The translations under genes were made by a program, and so were the position numbers. Shown one piece after another: positions 53,301 to 64,000 of a stretch of DNA of 64,000 bases; the first letter of the stretch is position 1, and each line of letters starts with the position of its first letter. The stretch is from the NCBI GenBank assembly GCA_947471745.1, contig CANJKZ010000064.1:922001-986000 (forward strand). The letters run 5' to 3'. Source of the DNA: Closterium sp. Naga37s-1 (lineage: Eukaryota; Streptophyta; Zygnematophyceae; Desmidiales; Closteriaceae). The notes beneath the pieces were generated by a model. The model made no database searches. It saw only the letters and a list, made by a program, of their open reading frames with translations, and was not told the origin of the DNA.

Positions 53301-54963
53301 GGAGGGGTGGAGGGGTGGAGGTGGAGGGGTGGAGGGGTGGAGGGGTGGAGGGGCGGAGGGGTGGAGGGGTGGAGGGGTGGAGGGGTGGAGGGGAGGAGGG
53401 GTGGAGGGGTGGAGGGGTGGAGGGGTGGAGGGGTGGAGGGGTGGAGGGGAGGAGGGGGGAACCTGAAGACGTTGTCGGAGGTGAGGAGGGCGATGTGCGC
53501 GTCACTGAGGGGGTGCCATGCCGCCTGCACCACGTGCACCGCCTCCCCCTGGAAGTCCGCCACCCGCACACTGCCATGCGCATGGCAACCGCGCAACAGC
53601 GCAACAGCGCAGGAGCGCAGGAGGGCAGAAGGGCAGGAGGGCAGGAGGGCAACAGGGCAGGAAGGTGGGACGAACGGACGTGATGTGAAGGGGGATGACG
53701 GGAGAGAGACACGGGGCAAGCGAGGGAGGGAGGGAGAGAGATACGGGGAGGTTTAGTGTGGGAGGGGGGGAGGCGAGGGGAGGCGAGGGGAGGGGAGGGG
53801 AGGGGAGGGGAAGGGAGGGGAGGGGATTGTGGTAAAGGAGACTGATGATTGGGAATTGGGGAAATAAGAAGGTTGAAAACTCATTATCCATGCCCAATCG
53901 TGCATCACCCACCACCCACCACACACCACCACCACCCACAACCACCACCCACCACCACCCAGCACCCAGCACCCACCATGGAACAGCATCAGCATCATCA
54001 GCGCGAATTTCTCCCCCCAGTCCCGCCTTGCCCGCCTGTGTGCGCAGGCGCGCAGCAGCGGAGGAGACGTCCGCAACGGCGAGGGCGGAGGGTGAGAGCA
54101 GCGCGAGGGAGCGCCCGGACGGGGAGAGCAGCAGCTGCCGCACTGGGGCGCGCGGGGCGGGGGAGAGCGGCACGCGGATTGACTGGGGGGAGCGCGGGGA
54201 ACGGGAGAGGAAGAAGGGGGAACGGGGGAACGGGAGGGAACGGGAGGGCGGCGGGGAGGAAGGGGAAATGGGGAATGGGAGAAGGCGGAAGGGAGCAAGG
54301 GGGAGGAGGTTAGGAAGGTGGGGTCTGGAAATCGGTGTGTACGCTCTTAGGTGTAGAGGGAGGACGAGGAACAATTAGGTCAACCTTGGTGATTAGGTCC
54401 CAGCCTCGCTGTTTCACTGCGCTGCTAAACCACGCAGCAAAACGCACAGGAAACCACACAGCCCTCCATCCGGCACACCCCAACAAGCCATCATACGCGC
54501 GGCGCCGCCACTAGCGCACCGCACTCACGTCACACGCGCCCGCGGCCGGATCCGCCGCTGCGTCCGCATCCGCGTAAGCGCCGCTCGCCGCGCGCGCACC
54601 GCATCCCACGACCGTCAGCGCTTCGCCGCCGGGCCGCCAGCAGTACAGCAACCCCTCGTTACTGTCACTCGCGACGAGCCGGTACGGAAGCGACGGCGAC
54701 GGCGACGCGCCGTCGGCGGCAGAAGGTAGTGGGATCGGCGATGGCCCGCCGAACACGGCGGAGACTGCGGTGTGAAGATCGGAGTATGGAGCTGCAGCTG
54801 ACGGAAGCCCCGCGGGCCCCGGCAGCGGCGATTGCGCGGCGGGAGAAAGTGCCACGCGCGCGAGCGTCGCGCTTTGCGCCATGCTGGTCCCTCCGCGATA
54901 AGGCAGCGGGGGGAAACAGCAAGTACGGGAGCGGGGAACGAGCAGGAGGATGCGCAACGACAC
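47171..54963 (-). CDS. Nucleoporin Nup88 (MOS7-like)
   Basis: Minus-strand exons 54963-54529, 54182-53977, 53570-53463, 52711-52492, 51857-51796, 51218-50909, 50386-49184, 48639-48520, 48243-47994, 47583-47171; phases agree, 3327 nt, 1108 aa. Recognition: the AWHPLSDAHIALLTSDNVFRLYD block, WERFS then VFFCFQDGSIYALCPLLPF, PSLPCCVALTVVGQDSVLLVG, and a C-terminal coiled coil (VQQQVEQQRARAERLQR...), the order in plant MOS7/Nup88. The protein sits on the cytoplasmic/nuclear face of the pore and affects nuclear export; MOS7 is needed for plant immune signalling. Longer than usual because of Ser/Ala/Glu-rich insertions in the 401-codon exon. The 5' end is uncertain (ATG 54963 or 54882) and a small extra coiled-coil exon near 49080-49145 could exist. 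Introns 5 and 6 contain exon echoes; intron 3 a minisatellite. Confidence 0.82.
47884..47906 (+). repeat. Poly-G tract
   Basis: About 23 consecutive G inside an intron of Nup88. Confidence 0.9.
50460..50640 (-). repeat. Nup88 exon 7 5'-edge echo
   Basis: Minus strand: acceptor CACCAG|GGCCCCTTCCCC and the following ~170 bp match the start of true exon 7 (from 50386), including the CTGCTGCGTGGCG and GGGCAGGACAG stretches, but small deletions break the frame. Confidence 0.9.
51185..51625 (-). repeat. Nup88 exon 6 5'-edge echoes (3 copies)
   Basis: The sequence CACCTCTCTCACCAG|GTGGGTGT (minus strand) with 20-45 bp of exon occurs at the true exon 6 (51218) and at about 51378 and 51598. The two copies soon run into GGAGGGAT-type repeat DNA. 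Confidence 0.88.
52318..52440 (+). repeat. (CCACCCCA)n array
   Basis: Octamer repeat in Nup88 intron 4. Confidence 0.9.
52925..53458 (+). repeat. GGAGGGGT minisatellite, about 530 bp
   Basis: Array of GGTGGAGGG units with a higher-order unit (GAGATGGAGAGGTGGAAGGG...) repeated six or more times; it fills most of Nup88 intron 3 and ends directly at the exon 3 donor. Confidence 0.95.
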
Positions 54964-55524
54964 CGCCGGCGGCGGAGACGGGATCTCCGTAAGCTGGCTT
55001 CAAATGCTAGATATCACACGTGAAACGCAGCGTGATTATCGTCGCGAAGCGAAAAGCCTACCTAGAAGTTGACTAGAATCACGACTCTTGATCGTGAACC
55101 TCAGTGACACAGGACAAAGCGGATCAATGGTAGGATGCACAGATTCTTGTCATGCAAGGCCGCATGTTCGGTATAATCTGAATGAAAGTCAAGCGACTAC
55201 ACTAGGTTAGTGCGAGTGTTTGTACCCTAGCCACCGGGCTCTTTTCCAAAAGAGCAAATGTGTATGCAAGTACGCTGGTATTCAAATCAATTCCTTTTCC
55301 TCGCCTGCGCTTCTGGTGCCCTACACAGCACTTCGTTACCTCACTTTACCCATTTCCAGTCATCACCCAGGATCGACATATCTTCACCCACTGCACTAGA
55401 CGGAGAGTGCTTCATCCAAGTAAATCAATAATCAGCCCAGCCAGTGCAACAAGGACAACAGCAAGGCTTGCAGCAACAGACATGCTTCCTCTTTCATCTA
55501 GAGAATCTTTCCAGGTCATTCTGT

Positions 55525-57802
55525 TCAGGTTCTGGGCGCAGCTGCAGCAGCACCAGGGGCACCGGGGGCACCCGGGCGAGCACCAGGCGCGCCAGGGGCA
55601 CCAGGCTTGCCACGGTCGTCCATCTGTTGACAGACAGCGGAGGACACGGGTGGGAGGAGGGGAGGGGAAGGGGGTGAAGGGACGGATGAAGGGGAGGCAC
55701 GGAATGGCTTGGCAAGTGGCTTGGGTTGGGAGCTGACGGTGAGGCAGAACAGAAATGCAATCCGGGTATTTTTGTGAGGAGGAGGACGACGATTTAAAAC
55801 AACAGAAATGTGAAGCTGTAGCAGCTGAAGCAAAGAAAGTCCGCGCACACCCATCCCCTTCTCCCTTATCCTTCTCCCCCTCCCTTCACCCCCTCCCTTG
55901 ACCCCCTCCTCGCCCCAGCCCCTCTGCAAACCCCTCTCACCTTACGCCCGGGCCTCTTGGGCGGCTCGCGGATGCGCCTGGCCTGGCGCGAGCGCACCCT
56001 GACAACGTGCGAGTGGATGGCGCACGAGATGCAGTACTGCACCTTCGCGTACAGCTTCGGCAGCGCGTATCCTGCGCGCACGCACACAGGGGGACACGCG
56101 GAGCGCGGGACAGAATGGGGGGAGGGAAATGACGAGGGAGGGAGAGGGGGAGAGAAGGGGGGAGGGGGGGGGGGGGGGGGGGGGGGAGGAAGAAGGGGGA
56201 AGGAGAGAGAGAGAGAGAGGAGACGTGAGAAACGAGGAGTAGGTGGCGTTGTTGACAAACGAGGATGAGGAAGCACGGACAGGAAATGTGCGGCCTATGG
56301 ATTGGACGGAGACAGCAAGGAGGACGAGCAGTGGGGAGCAACACAAGGGTGTGGAAAACAGGGGAAGAGGAAGGGACGGAAAACGAGGAAAGGGAGCGAT
56401 GAGAGAGGTGAGCAGATCGTGACAGGTGCAGGCATGGCGATGACACAGGGGCATCGGGTGAGGCGTGAGGAGTGCGATGAGCGGAATTCGGACGCCGGAG
56501 TTCGGAGGGCGGAACGAGGTGTGCGGAGCTGGGGTGCGGAGGCGGGGTGCTGAGGCGGAAGGGGCAAGGCGGGGCGCACTGACCATCATAGACGCATGCC
56601 TCCTGCACGTCCCTGACTGCTGCCTGCTCCACAATGTTCCTCACTAGGAACCGCTTCACCGCCTTGTCCTGCTCGCACGCACACACGCACACACACCCAG
56701 AAGAAGACACACACACACACACACACACACAGACACACATACACCCACACACCCACACACACACACACACACATACACCAACACACACACACACATACAC
56801 CCACACACACACATACACCCACACACACACACACATACACCCACACACACACACACACACACACACCCACGCGCGCGGGATCGCGCATGCCCATCACACG
56901 CCACGACAAGAGGTCAACATCACAGCAGCAAACGCACGACGGGAGGAGGGTTAGGGACTGTAACAACAGCACAGGAACATGCACCCAACTTTGAATCGCT
57001 CCCCGCGCTGTCTCTACTGCAGCGAGCGGCGATTTCACGCGATGAAAACAGGAAATCAGGGGGTAGTGGCGGAGAGGGAGGAGGGCGGGGAAGAGAAGGG
57101 CGTCTGGCCATGAGTAACGGAGAGGGACAGGGATTGGTGGGAGGAGGGCGAGTGTGGCGAGGGTGAGGAGCATGCCTTGGGGCAGCACTTGGCGCAGTTG
57201 GAGCAGCGGATGGGCTTCACGTGCCCGCGCCCGTGCTTGTTGCGACCTCCGTTCCTTCGCTTCACAGTCTGCCACCACAAAAGTCACCACCACCATTGCC
57301 ACCATCGCAACAATTGCCAACACCATCAGAAGGAGAAAAGGGGGAAAGATCCGGTGAGGCGGTGGAAGAGGAGAGCGTGAAGGATCATGCCAATGGCGCT
57401 GTGCCATTGAAAGGAGTGAAGACCGCTCTGGAACAATGACGAGCGACAGGAGCTTTCGGAATGAGAGAACTACGGGAGGGATCGCTTTAAAACGGCTGCG
57501 ACAAGCAACCTCACGTCTCAAATCTGATCAGCTCAAGAAATTGCTAGTCGTGGTAAAGCTTATTGTTGTGCCTGATAAAAAAAACCTAAAGCAGAATACG
57601 AAACCGCCAGTATCACAGAGTCGGCGTACGTGGAAGGACAATAACGGTCAACGTATGCCTGCAGCTCATAAACCCTAGACGATCCCATTCGCATCCTGTG
57701 CGCTCGACTTAAGAACGTTTTATACACACGAAACCAAGCGACGCGATGGCACGAAATAAGCATCGCAACGACACACGAGACGCCCCAAACACATCGTACC
57801 AT
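55525..57802 (-). CDS. RPS26: 40S ribosomal protein eS26
   Basis: Minus-strand exons: ATG only (57802-57800, inferred), 57268-57176, 56668-56584, 56071-55941, 55623-55525; phases 0, 0, 1, 0; 411 nt, 136 aa. Very close to plant eS26: [18 protein letters not shown], the zinc-site cysteines [46 protein letters not shown]. The C-terminus is Ala/Gly/Pro-rich (GAPGAPGA), as in plants. The protein is part of the small subunit at the mRNA exit channel. The sequence before TVKRRN has no ATG, so the start codon must be in a separate exon. ACACCATG|GTACGA at 57800 fits an ATG-intron arrangement common in ribosomal protein genes. Intron 2 seems to use a GC donor (AAG|GCATGC). Confidence 0.93.
56157..56187 (+). 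repeat. Poly-G tract
   Basis: About 25-30 G with one A near the start, in eS26 intron 3. Confidence 0.85.
56695..56872 (+). repeat. (CA)n microsatellite
   Basis: ACAC arrays with CACCCACAC interruptions in eS26 intron 2, next to the exon 3 acceptor. Confidence 0.95.
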
Positions 57803-58316
57803 GGTGTTCGGGTGGCGATTCGAGGAGAATAAGGGACTGCTGGAGGAGTGCCGCGTTAGGCACACGGAAGAGGCAAAATGAGGAGGTGGAGAAAGAGAGG
57901 CGAGAGAAGGAGAGGGAGGGGGTTTGACAGGGTAGAGAGACGTTGCAGTAAGCAGAAACAGGATGAGGGAACGAGTTGTCGCGACGGTCGCCAAAATCAA
58001 GCGAAACGGGTAGCGGTGACGGACCGATATAAGTGGGCTCAATGTGCATCTGCTATGTCGAACCTACATGCTAAGATAAATTCTTTAAAATCACGAACAA
58101 CCTTTTGACATTTGCGGTATTGGATTGGACCAACCTTCGTCAAATTCCCACTTTGTCAATTCAAGACCAACCTTCTGACAATCTTATGGACTGAACTCCA
58201 AGAACAAACAAAATCACAATCCACACGCTACAAACCCTGCCTACTCAACCAATCCGACAAACAATATAACATTAACATAAATATAAGAATACTGGCTTTG
58301 AGCTGTCAGTTCCCAT
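57803..58316. other. Intergenic, promoter side of eS26
   Basis: No gene seen. On the minus strand CTTATATC near 58024-58031 could be a TATA-like element for eS26. The rest is unremarkable. Confidence 0.4.
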
Positions 58317-61300
58317 TCACAAATGGTGAGTGCGACCAGCTGCCATTCTCTCAAGTACCATATCAGGCCGAGCGTAGAAATCCTTTCCGAATAAATCTCC
58401 ATCCACAATTTTTCCAACCTCTGCATTTGAGGCGGCCGATGGAAGCGACTTGGGAACAACACAGCTATGGTCAACCGTGCCTGCGAGGAATCGAGGCACC
58501 CTCCGAGAAGCAAGGCTGGGTCTCTCTGGGACCGTCAACAGGGATGACACGGATGGAGGTGGGGATTGCATCAACAAATACGGATCTGAGGGATCCACAA
58601 ATGTGTGCTTGAATGCTTCTGCACTCGGCATCCACTCGCGCTCCTTCTGCATCCCATGCTCCCATGCCACTGCCAGCACCTCTTCCTGCGGCTCCTGCCC
58701 TTGCTGGTGCTGCTCGAAGAGAGCTGCCACAAACTGCAGCTGCTCCTGATCCGCCGGCACCTCAGACGGCGCCACAACCCCTGCCGTACCACCAGCAGCC
58801 GCTGCAGTCTCCGCAGGTGCGGCGGCAGGGGTATATGCAGCAGCAGCATCGGATCCGGCAACGGGAGGGAGAGCAGCAGAGGCAGACGGTTGCCAATCAG
58901 GAACCAGAAGGTCGCAGAGCCCATCCAGCATCGCATCAAGAAGCACATCGGAGTCGCCCTGCCCTTCCCCAGTCACACCGGTACTCTTCCCTGCTCCCAC
59001 CGATGCTGCCGCTCCTGCAGCAACTGATGCCACTGCTGCTGCTCCATATTCTGCTGCTGCTCCACCTCCTCCTCCAGGAGCATCCGTATCAGGTGAAACC
59101 ACTCCAGAATCTGGCAGAATGATCCCCGTTAAGGACTCATCCTTCGCTTCCACCCCGTGCCCTTGCTCCTCGCTCACTCTCCGTGCCATGGACCCCAGCA
59201 GAGCCTGCAGGTGCTCTGGCCCAGCACCGCCTCCGTACATCCAGCCGAACACACCTTCCTCCTTGCTCCTCTCCGCCATCACCCCACCTGCAGCTGGGTT
59301 GCTTGGCGTGAGCATGCGCATCGCCTTGCGCTCCGCTCCCTCCTGCGCTGACGCCATGGCTCCAGGTGCAGCAGCAGCAGCAGCAGGGATGGCAGAGGGT
59401 GCCGAAGCGAAGCGAGAACCACCGGCGAGAGCAGCAGGTGCCGCGGGAGAATAAGCAAGCGTTGACGCAAATGGCACGGGAGATGGGGAGTAACCAGGCA
59501 GCCGAGTCCTAAGGACAGATGCCAGAGCAGCGGCTCTAGGACAAGGAGCACCCGCAGCACCACCACCAGCCGCAGTGGCAGCAGCAGTGTTGTTGGTGAC
59601 GCCCGCAGCAGCACCGGCTCCTACTGTGAATCCACCAGCAGCAGCAGTGGCGCGATCCATAGGTGAATGAGCGAGTCTGGAGCGCGCGAGTGTGCTCCTG
59701 GGCACTACTTGCTCCTGCATGTTCCACCCAGACGCCCGTTCCCCCGGGACACACTGCGCCATGCACGCCTCCTCCCTGTCCACCTCCCCGCTCGCGGAGT
59801 AACCCCATTTCTTCCCCTGCGCGCCACTGCGCGCTGGGCCTGTTAATCCCGCGGACGCGACCGAGTGCGACAGCGAGAAGGACGTCGGCGCCAACGACGG
59901 CGACGCTGACGACGCGCATGGCGACGCGACAGGCCCCGGGACTCCGGGTCTGCTGCTCGCCGCGGCGGCCGCGTACGGGGAGGCCGACGCGGAGGCGGCG
60001 GCAGCGAGGGTTGCGCGACCATGGGCGGAGGACGAGAGCGCGACGGAGGATTGCGAGTGGGAACAAAGGAGGTGGCGGAGGATGGCGGAGGAGGCGGGGA
60101 ATGGAGATGCTGCAAGTTGCGCGGGAGGTCGCTGCGCCTGCGCGAATGCGGCGCGGGAGGCAGATGCGACTGTCGCATCCGCGGCAGCTGCTTGCAGCGG
60201 GGATGAGGACGGCGAGGACGGGACGCGCGCCTCACGAGGATCCGCGAAGAACGCGGAGGGAGCAGACGCCATGGACGCAGCAGCTGCCGCCGCTGCCGCA
60301 GCCACCGACGACGACGACCCTGCAACCACCGTGTCGGCCGCGGATTCCGGCCCGGCAAGAACGGTCCTGGAACCCGCACCCAAGAACGCCCGGATCGATG
60401 GGAATAGGCGAACGGCGAGGTCTAGGTCCGCGCTTGCAGCGGCGGCGGCAGCGGAGGCGTTGGGGAGGGCGCCGGACGGTGGCGGAAGAACTCGGCTTGC
60501 GGACGCTATGGATGCGGGGAAGGCTTGCGCGTTGCTTGCAGCATCGACCCGGGGTTTGACACTGCGGGGACGAAGGTGGGGACGGGTGGTGGGTACACGA
60601 GAGGCGGGTAGGAGTGGTGAGCGAGGAGAGCGATTTGCGTTCAAGACATACGACAATGACGACGACAACGCGCAGGGGCGGCGGTAGAGGAGGCAGCGTC
60701 GGCGACCGTGACCCCATGCAGGGAAGTTGAAGAAATAAAACAACGACAAACAAACAAACAAAAAAAACCAAAACAAAAAACAAAAAACCGGCTCGGACCG
60801 TGATTACCTCCGGGTCCACGCGGAATCGACATGGTCGTCTCTGTTCGCCTCGAAGCGCCCCCCTGGAAGAAAACGTTGCGTCGCGGCAGTCACGCCTTCG
60901 TCTGCCATCATCTGCGTCCGAACGCCTGCAGCAGCAGCAGTAGCGGCAGCGGCGGCGGCGGCGGCGGCAGCGGAGGCAGCAGCAGCGCTCTCCTCGCGGC
61001 AGCGCTTGAGCTCGCCTTGGAGTTTCCGCCCCGCCGTGGCGGCCCACGACATCAGCCGCTGGCTGCTATGCGCCGCGGAGTCTGTCCTGCACGCGCTCGC
61101 CTGTGACTCTCCATTCGCAACGCCTGCCGCCGCTGTCGCCATCGCCGTCGTCGTCGCAGACCCTATCGCTGAAGGCGTCGCCGCGGTAGCCGCCGCGTGC
61201 GACAGATCTCGCGAAAGGTCTCGCGGAGATCGCGCGGATTGGGAGTCGTTCGCGAGGGAGGATAACGAGTCGCGCGGAAGCTGTAAGACCGACGAGGCAA

Positions 61301-61377
61301 TGGCGCGGTCATCCCGAGACGAAAGCGCCCTGTTCTGGCCTCGCGGAATGTTTTTGCCTCGCTCTAAGAAATGACGC
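58317..61377 (-). CDS. Unrecognised Ala/Ser-rich protein
   Basis: Two minus-strand exons fit together: 61377(?)-60808 and 60561-58317. The donor CGGAG|GTAATC (phase 2) joins the acceptor CCCCGCAG|TGTC to give ...WTRS-VKPRVDAASN. I do not recognise the product. It has long poly-Ala/Ser stretches, repeated (A)n-S and GAAAG runs, and a few complex islands: QGELKRCREE near the exon 1 end, EEGVFGWMYGGG, EQLQFVAALFEQHQQ and AWEHGMQKEREW. The frame extends up to an ATG at 61580, but an acceptor-like CTGTGTGCAG|GCGTC at 61378 suggests that exon 1 starts at 61377 and that an earlier exon is missing from the model. No signal peptide or TM segment in the called part. Long GC-rich open frames can arise by chance, but the matched splice phases favour a real gene. 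Confidence 0.45.
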
Positions 61378-61580
61378 CTGCACACAGAGAAAGGCGACGC
61401 GAGACCGAACGCAGGGGCGAACGCGGCACGCAAACGACACACGACACACACGGGACAGAAAAGTGAGCGGAGGTGAAGACCGAATGCCTGAATGTGCACG
61501 AGCAAAAAAACAGAGATGGTTACAGCGTCGACGGAAGAGGAAAGAGTGCGTAAAAAGGTCGGGGCTGGAGATGGTTGCAA

Positions 61581-62778
61581 GGGGAGGAGGAAGGAGGAAT
61601 TACTAGGCCAGAAAGGTCATGTCGCACTTTTTAAGCAGAATAAAGCGGTTGCAACACGCTTTTTGGTCCCGATGCGGCAGCGTCCCTGACGCTTGAAGGA
61701 AGCCCCAATACTTGGTCCCATGCACTGCCACGTGTCGTAAGAGCACCAGATCCTCCTGCGCAACCAGCAGGAAACAAGAAACGAAGGCGGAGGATAAGAA
61801 ATCCAGGGCCTTACAGGGTGCAGGCTTTGGAAGGCGTGGGCGGAGAGATTAGGAAGGGCATAAATGGCGGAGAGAGTGGAGAGAAGAGAAATTATGAGTT
61901 ACCTCAGAGGTCCAAAGTGAGCCGACTTGCCGCAAGAAGGGAAACGTCACGCCGTCGGCCATGAAGCTAGGAGTGATCCGACCCAACCAGATGAATAATT
62001 TTGTAATTCGACGACTAACTGACGTGAATAATCCCAGAGTGGAACTGTGGAGCTGAAACAAGGATGAGACGGCGACGAGCAGGGTGGGATGGGAATTGAG
62101 AGAGGGATGAAGCAGAAGAAGACGCGTGGAGGAGTCAAGTGTGGGGGTGGGTGGGACCAAGTGAATTGAGGTGCACCGCCCCACCCAGCTGCCAGTTGTG
62201 TGGGCCGAGGGTGAAGAAAACTGGGACACGTGATTGGTGCAACGAGCTACACTTCACTGGAGGGATAAGGGATTCAATATTCATCAAAATGGGGGTGTAT
62301 TCAACATAAATTTTCCCAAACAGAGGGGCAACTGAACCTCCTTTTCGCCTGAATCGAGGGGACAACAACAACACGGTGTCTGGTTTCAAAAGCATCATCC
62401 ACTTGTGAATTCTGGAGCGGAAAGCCGATGGTTTGATTCTGCTGGCATGACCAGATAGTGTTCAGGACTCCAAATAGATACACAGGACAACTTGGAGAAC
62501 CGTGGGGAAAGCAGCAATGGTGTAGGGGACTTTCAAAACCCTTTCCCAATAAATTTCAGGTTAAGGGGAGCTTGCGATGGCAATGTTACAATCAATGCAC
62601 GACCGAATGCGATCGTGAATCGTATCTGTTGGCGCAAGGGATTTGGTGTGGTGGCCTGGTTGGCTTGGGATTGCTTCATGAGCCAAGCAAGAACATCACT
62701 GGTTCAACAGTTACCCGATGTATCGGCTCTAGAAAGTCGGCAAACATAGGAGACTTTCAAAACCCTCTCATCTAGGGT
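61581..62778. other. Intergenic, no recognised gene
   Basis: A 126-codon minus-strand frame (61849-62229) is Ser/Leu-rich without recognisable motifs. A short phrase GGAGACTTTCAAAACCCT occurs at about 62526 (variant) and 62748. Nothing else supported. Confidence 0.4.
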
Positions 62779-63540
62779 ATGAAGAGAGGCGTAGTTGCAG
62801 ATTTCAGTCATATGCTGTACATTATGCCCTTGCCAGCATGCATCTCCTTCATCTGCCCCACGAACCTCAAACGAGACGAGGGGACGAAGTGGACTGTGGA
62901 AGGGACGAGAAGAACAAGGGGAGAGTGTTCGTTTTTCCAACGATGTTTGTCTTTTATTCCCGACCATATTCTGACTAAAGATCTCAGTGACCTGTATGCA
63001 ACCCCCATCCAATGCCCAACCAGGTGAGGTGACGATGAAACATTCTCGTCACCACGGGAGCTTTGGCCGGGCAGAGCGTTGTTCCATGACGACAGATCAG
63101 CCTTGTGGACCTGACCCAGAAGAGTCAAATCGAGGCCTCAACGTCTCCAGGCTGGCATTTCGTTCTGGGGAGCTTGTGGTTGTGTCTTGTTGCTTGTTTG
63201 ACCGTGGTGAAACTTAAATACAGTAGTGTTAAGAAGGATTCTTTCACTAGTGTTTTGTGTGTCATTGTCCCTCCATACCAGGTTTCCGAAGGAAAACTGC
63301 CCTAAAGATGTCGCACGGATCAAAGATGCCTGTGAGTCTGTTTTACAGAATGAGCGCCACATCCCACCACCAGATTTCCCGAGTGTACAGTTGGATGACA
63401 TCTTCCGCGTGCCAGGTAACAATAAAGTATCTTCCGTCGCCCTTACGAGTGCCTCGAAAGAAGCTATTGCGGTTATGTGCAATTACGAAGCTCACTACTT
63501 CAAGTTCTGGCCATCACCTCATGTCTGGCCATTGTTTTAA
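62779..63540 (+). CDS. Partial unrecognised spliced gene
   Basis: Two plus-strand exons join in phase: one ending at 63023 (CCAACCAG|GTGAGG, phase 2) and one beginning 63282 (ATACCAG|GTTTCC). Across the junction the protein reads IPDHILTKDLSDLYATP-IQCPTR-FPKENCPKDVARIKDAC, a non-repetitive, protein-like sequence, continuing with HIPPPDFPSVQLDDIFRVP. The second exon may end at 63415 (GCCAG|GTAACA) or run to the stop at 63540. The 5' end of the first exon is unknown; 62779 is only the ATG of the open frame. I do not recognise the family. Confidence 0.4.
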
Positions 63541-64000
63541 ATTCTAGCTTAATGATTTTATGGAAGGTTAGATGCTTGTACAAGTCCAAAAGGACAAACA
63601 ACTATCCAGCACCACCGAACCAGTATGCCAACAAACGACTTTGTGTGCTGCTAGCGAACATAACCATTGGCAAACATGTTGTTACAATAAGCAGGCAGGA
63701 ATGATTGCATTTAGCAGCAGGATGAGTACAAGTATGAAACCCTAAAGGGTTGTACTCACTAGAGTATGCCCCACTACAGCCTAGAAGCATACAAATGGAA
63801 TTTGACACACCCCCATAGGCAAAGTGGGGGATAGCAAACACAACGAACGGTCACAAGACCAGTCAAGCAAGAGAACAAAGCAAAGCAAAGCTCAGGGTGG
63901 ATCTCAATGACACCACACAATCTGAGCACAAGCAAGCGGCCACAAGGCCAGTTCACATGCAGAGTTATAATAGCAAGGCAGTACACTGATCACAACCTAG
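63541..64000. other. No feature seen
   Basis: AT-richer sequence with no supported exon; could be intron or intergenic of the preceding partial gene. Confidence 0.4.

Noticed and set aside
52514-53719. 401-codon Pro/Ser/Thr frame and Gly/Glu/Arg frames on the other strand
   Set aside because: Products of the GGTGGAGGG minisatellite in Nup88 intron 3.

Overview
The window looks like nuclear DNA of a green-lineage eukaryote. Spliced genes have pyrimidine-rich introns and their products belong to plant families: Nup88, an At1g29790-type membrane methyltransferase, a CDPK/PEPKR-type kinase and ribosomal protein eS26. Mobile DNA includes a chromodomain Ty3/gypsy element, a Ty1/copia element, a TRIM and Harbinger-type MITEs. 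GC-rich codon use, proline-rich wall-protein-like runs and long C/T-rich introns suggest a streptophyte alga (a Closterium-like zygnematophyte is my best guess, by inference only). No rRNA, canonical tRNA, CRISPR or bacterial operon was seen.

Layout. 1-1685: 3' end of a GT23 (FUT8-like) glycosyltransferase gene. 1734-2205: two MITEs. 2289-15199: a nested transposon block. A chromovirus (2294-15194, target duplication GATAC) carries a TRIM in its left LTR (2439-2815). Its integrase is split by a reverse-oriented copia element (6965-14047, target duplication GGGAT). 16999-21220: a complete tandem paralogue of the first gene with the same exon structure. About 22777-26487: a third glycosyltransferase-like gene with an extensin-like proline-rich stem. 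28273-36178 (+): membrane-anchored methyltransferase, 10 exons. 37634-44795 (-): 1850-residue protein kinase with a huge low-complexity tail. 47171-54963 (-): Nup88/MOS7-like nucleoporin. 55525-57802 (-): ribosomal protein eS26. 58317-61377 or beyond (-): unrecognised Ala/Ser-rich protein. 62779-63540 (+): fragment of an unrecognised spliced gene. Most models were checked by exon phase; the summed coding lengths of the complete models are multiples of three.

The most unusual signal is not a gene. In three unrelated genes (methyltransferase, kinase, Nup88) the introns contain partial tandem copies of the adjacent exon edge, including the splice site ('exon echoes'). At several duplication junctions there is a short imperfect palindrome of the form TTTGAG-NCGN-CTCAAA (centres GGCGCC, GTCGAC or GACGTC) that is absent from the intact exon. 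A second notable item is the TRIM: its LTR end, primer-binding site and internal start together form a tRNA-like module with A-box, anticodon-like hairpin and B-box at tRNA spacing.
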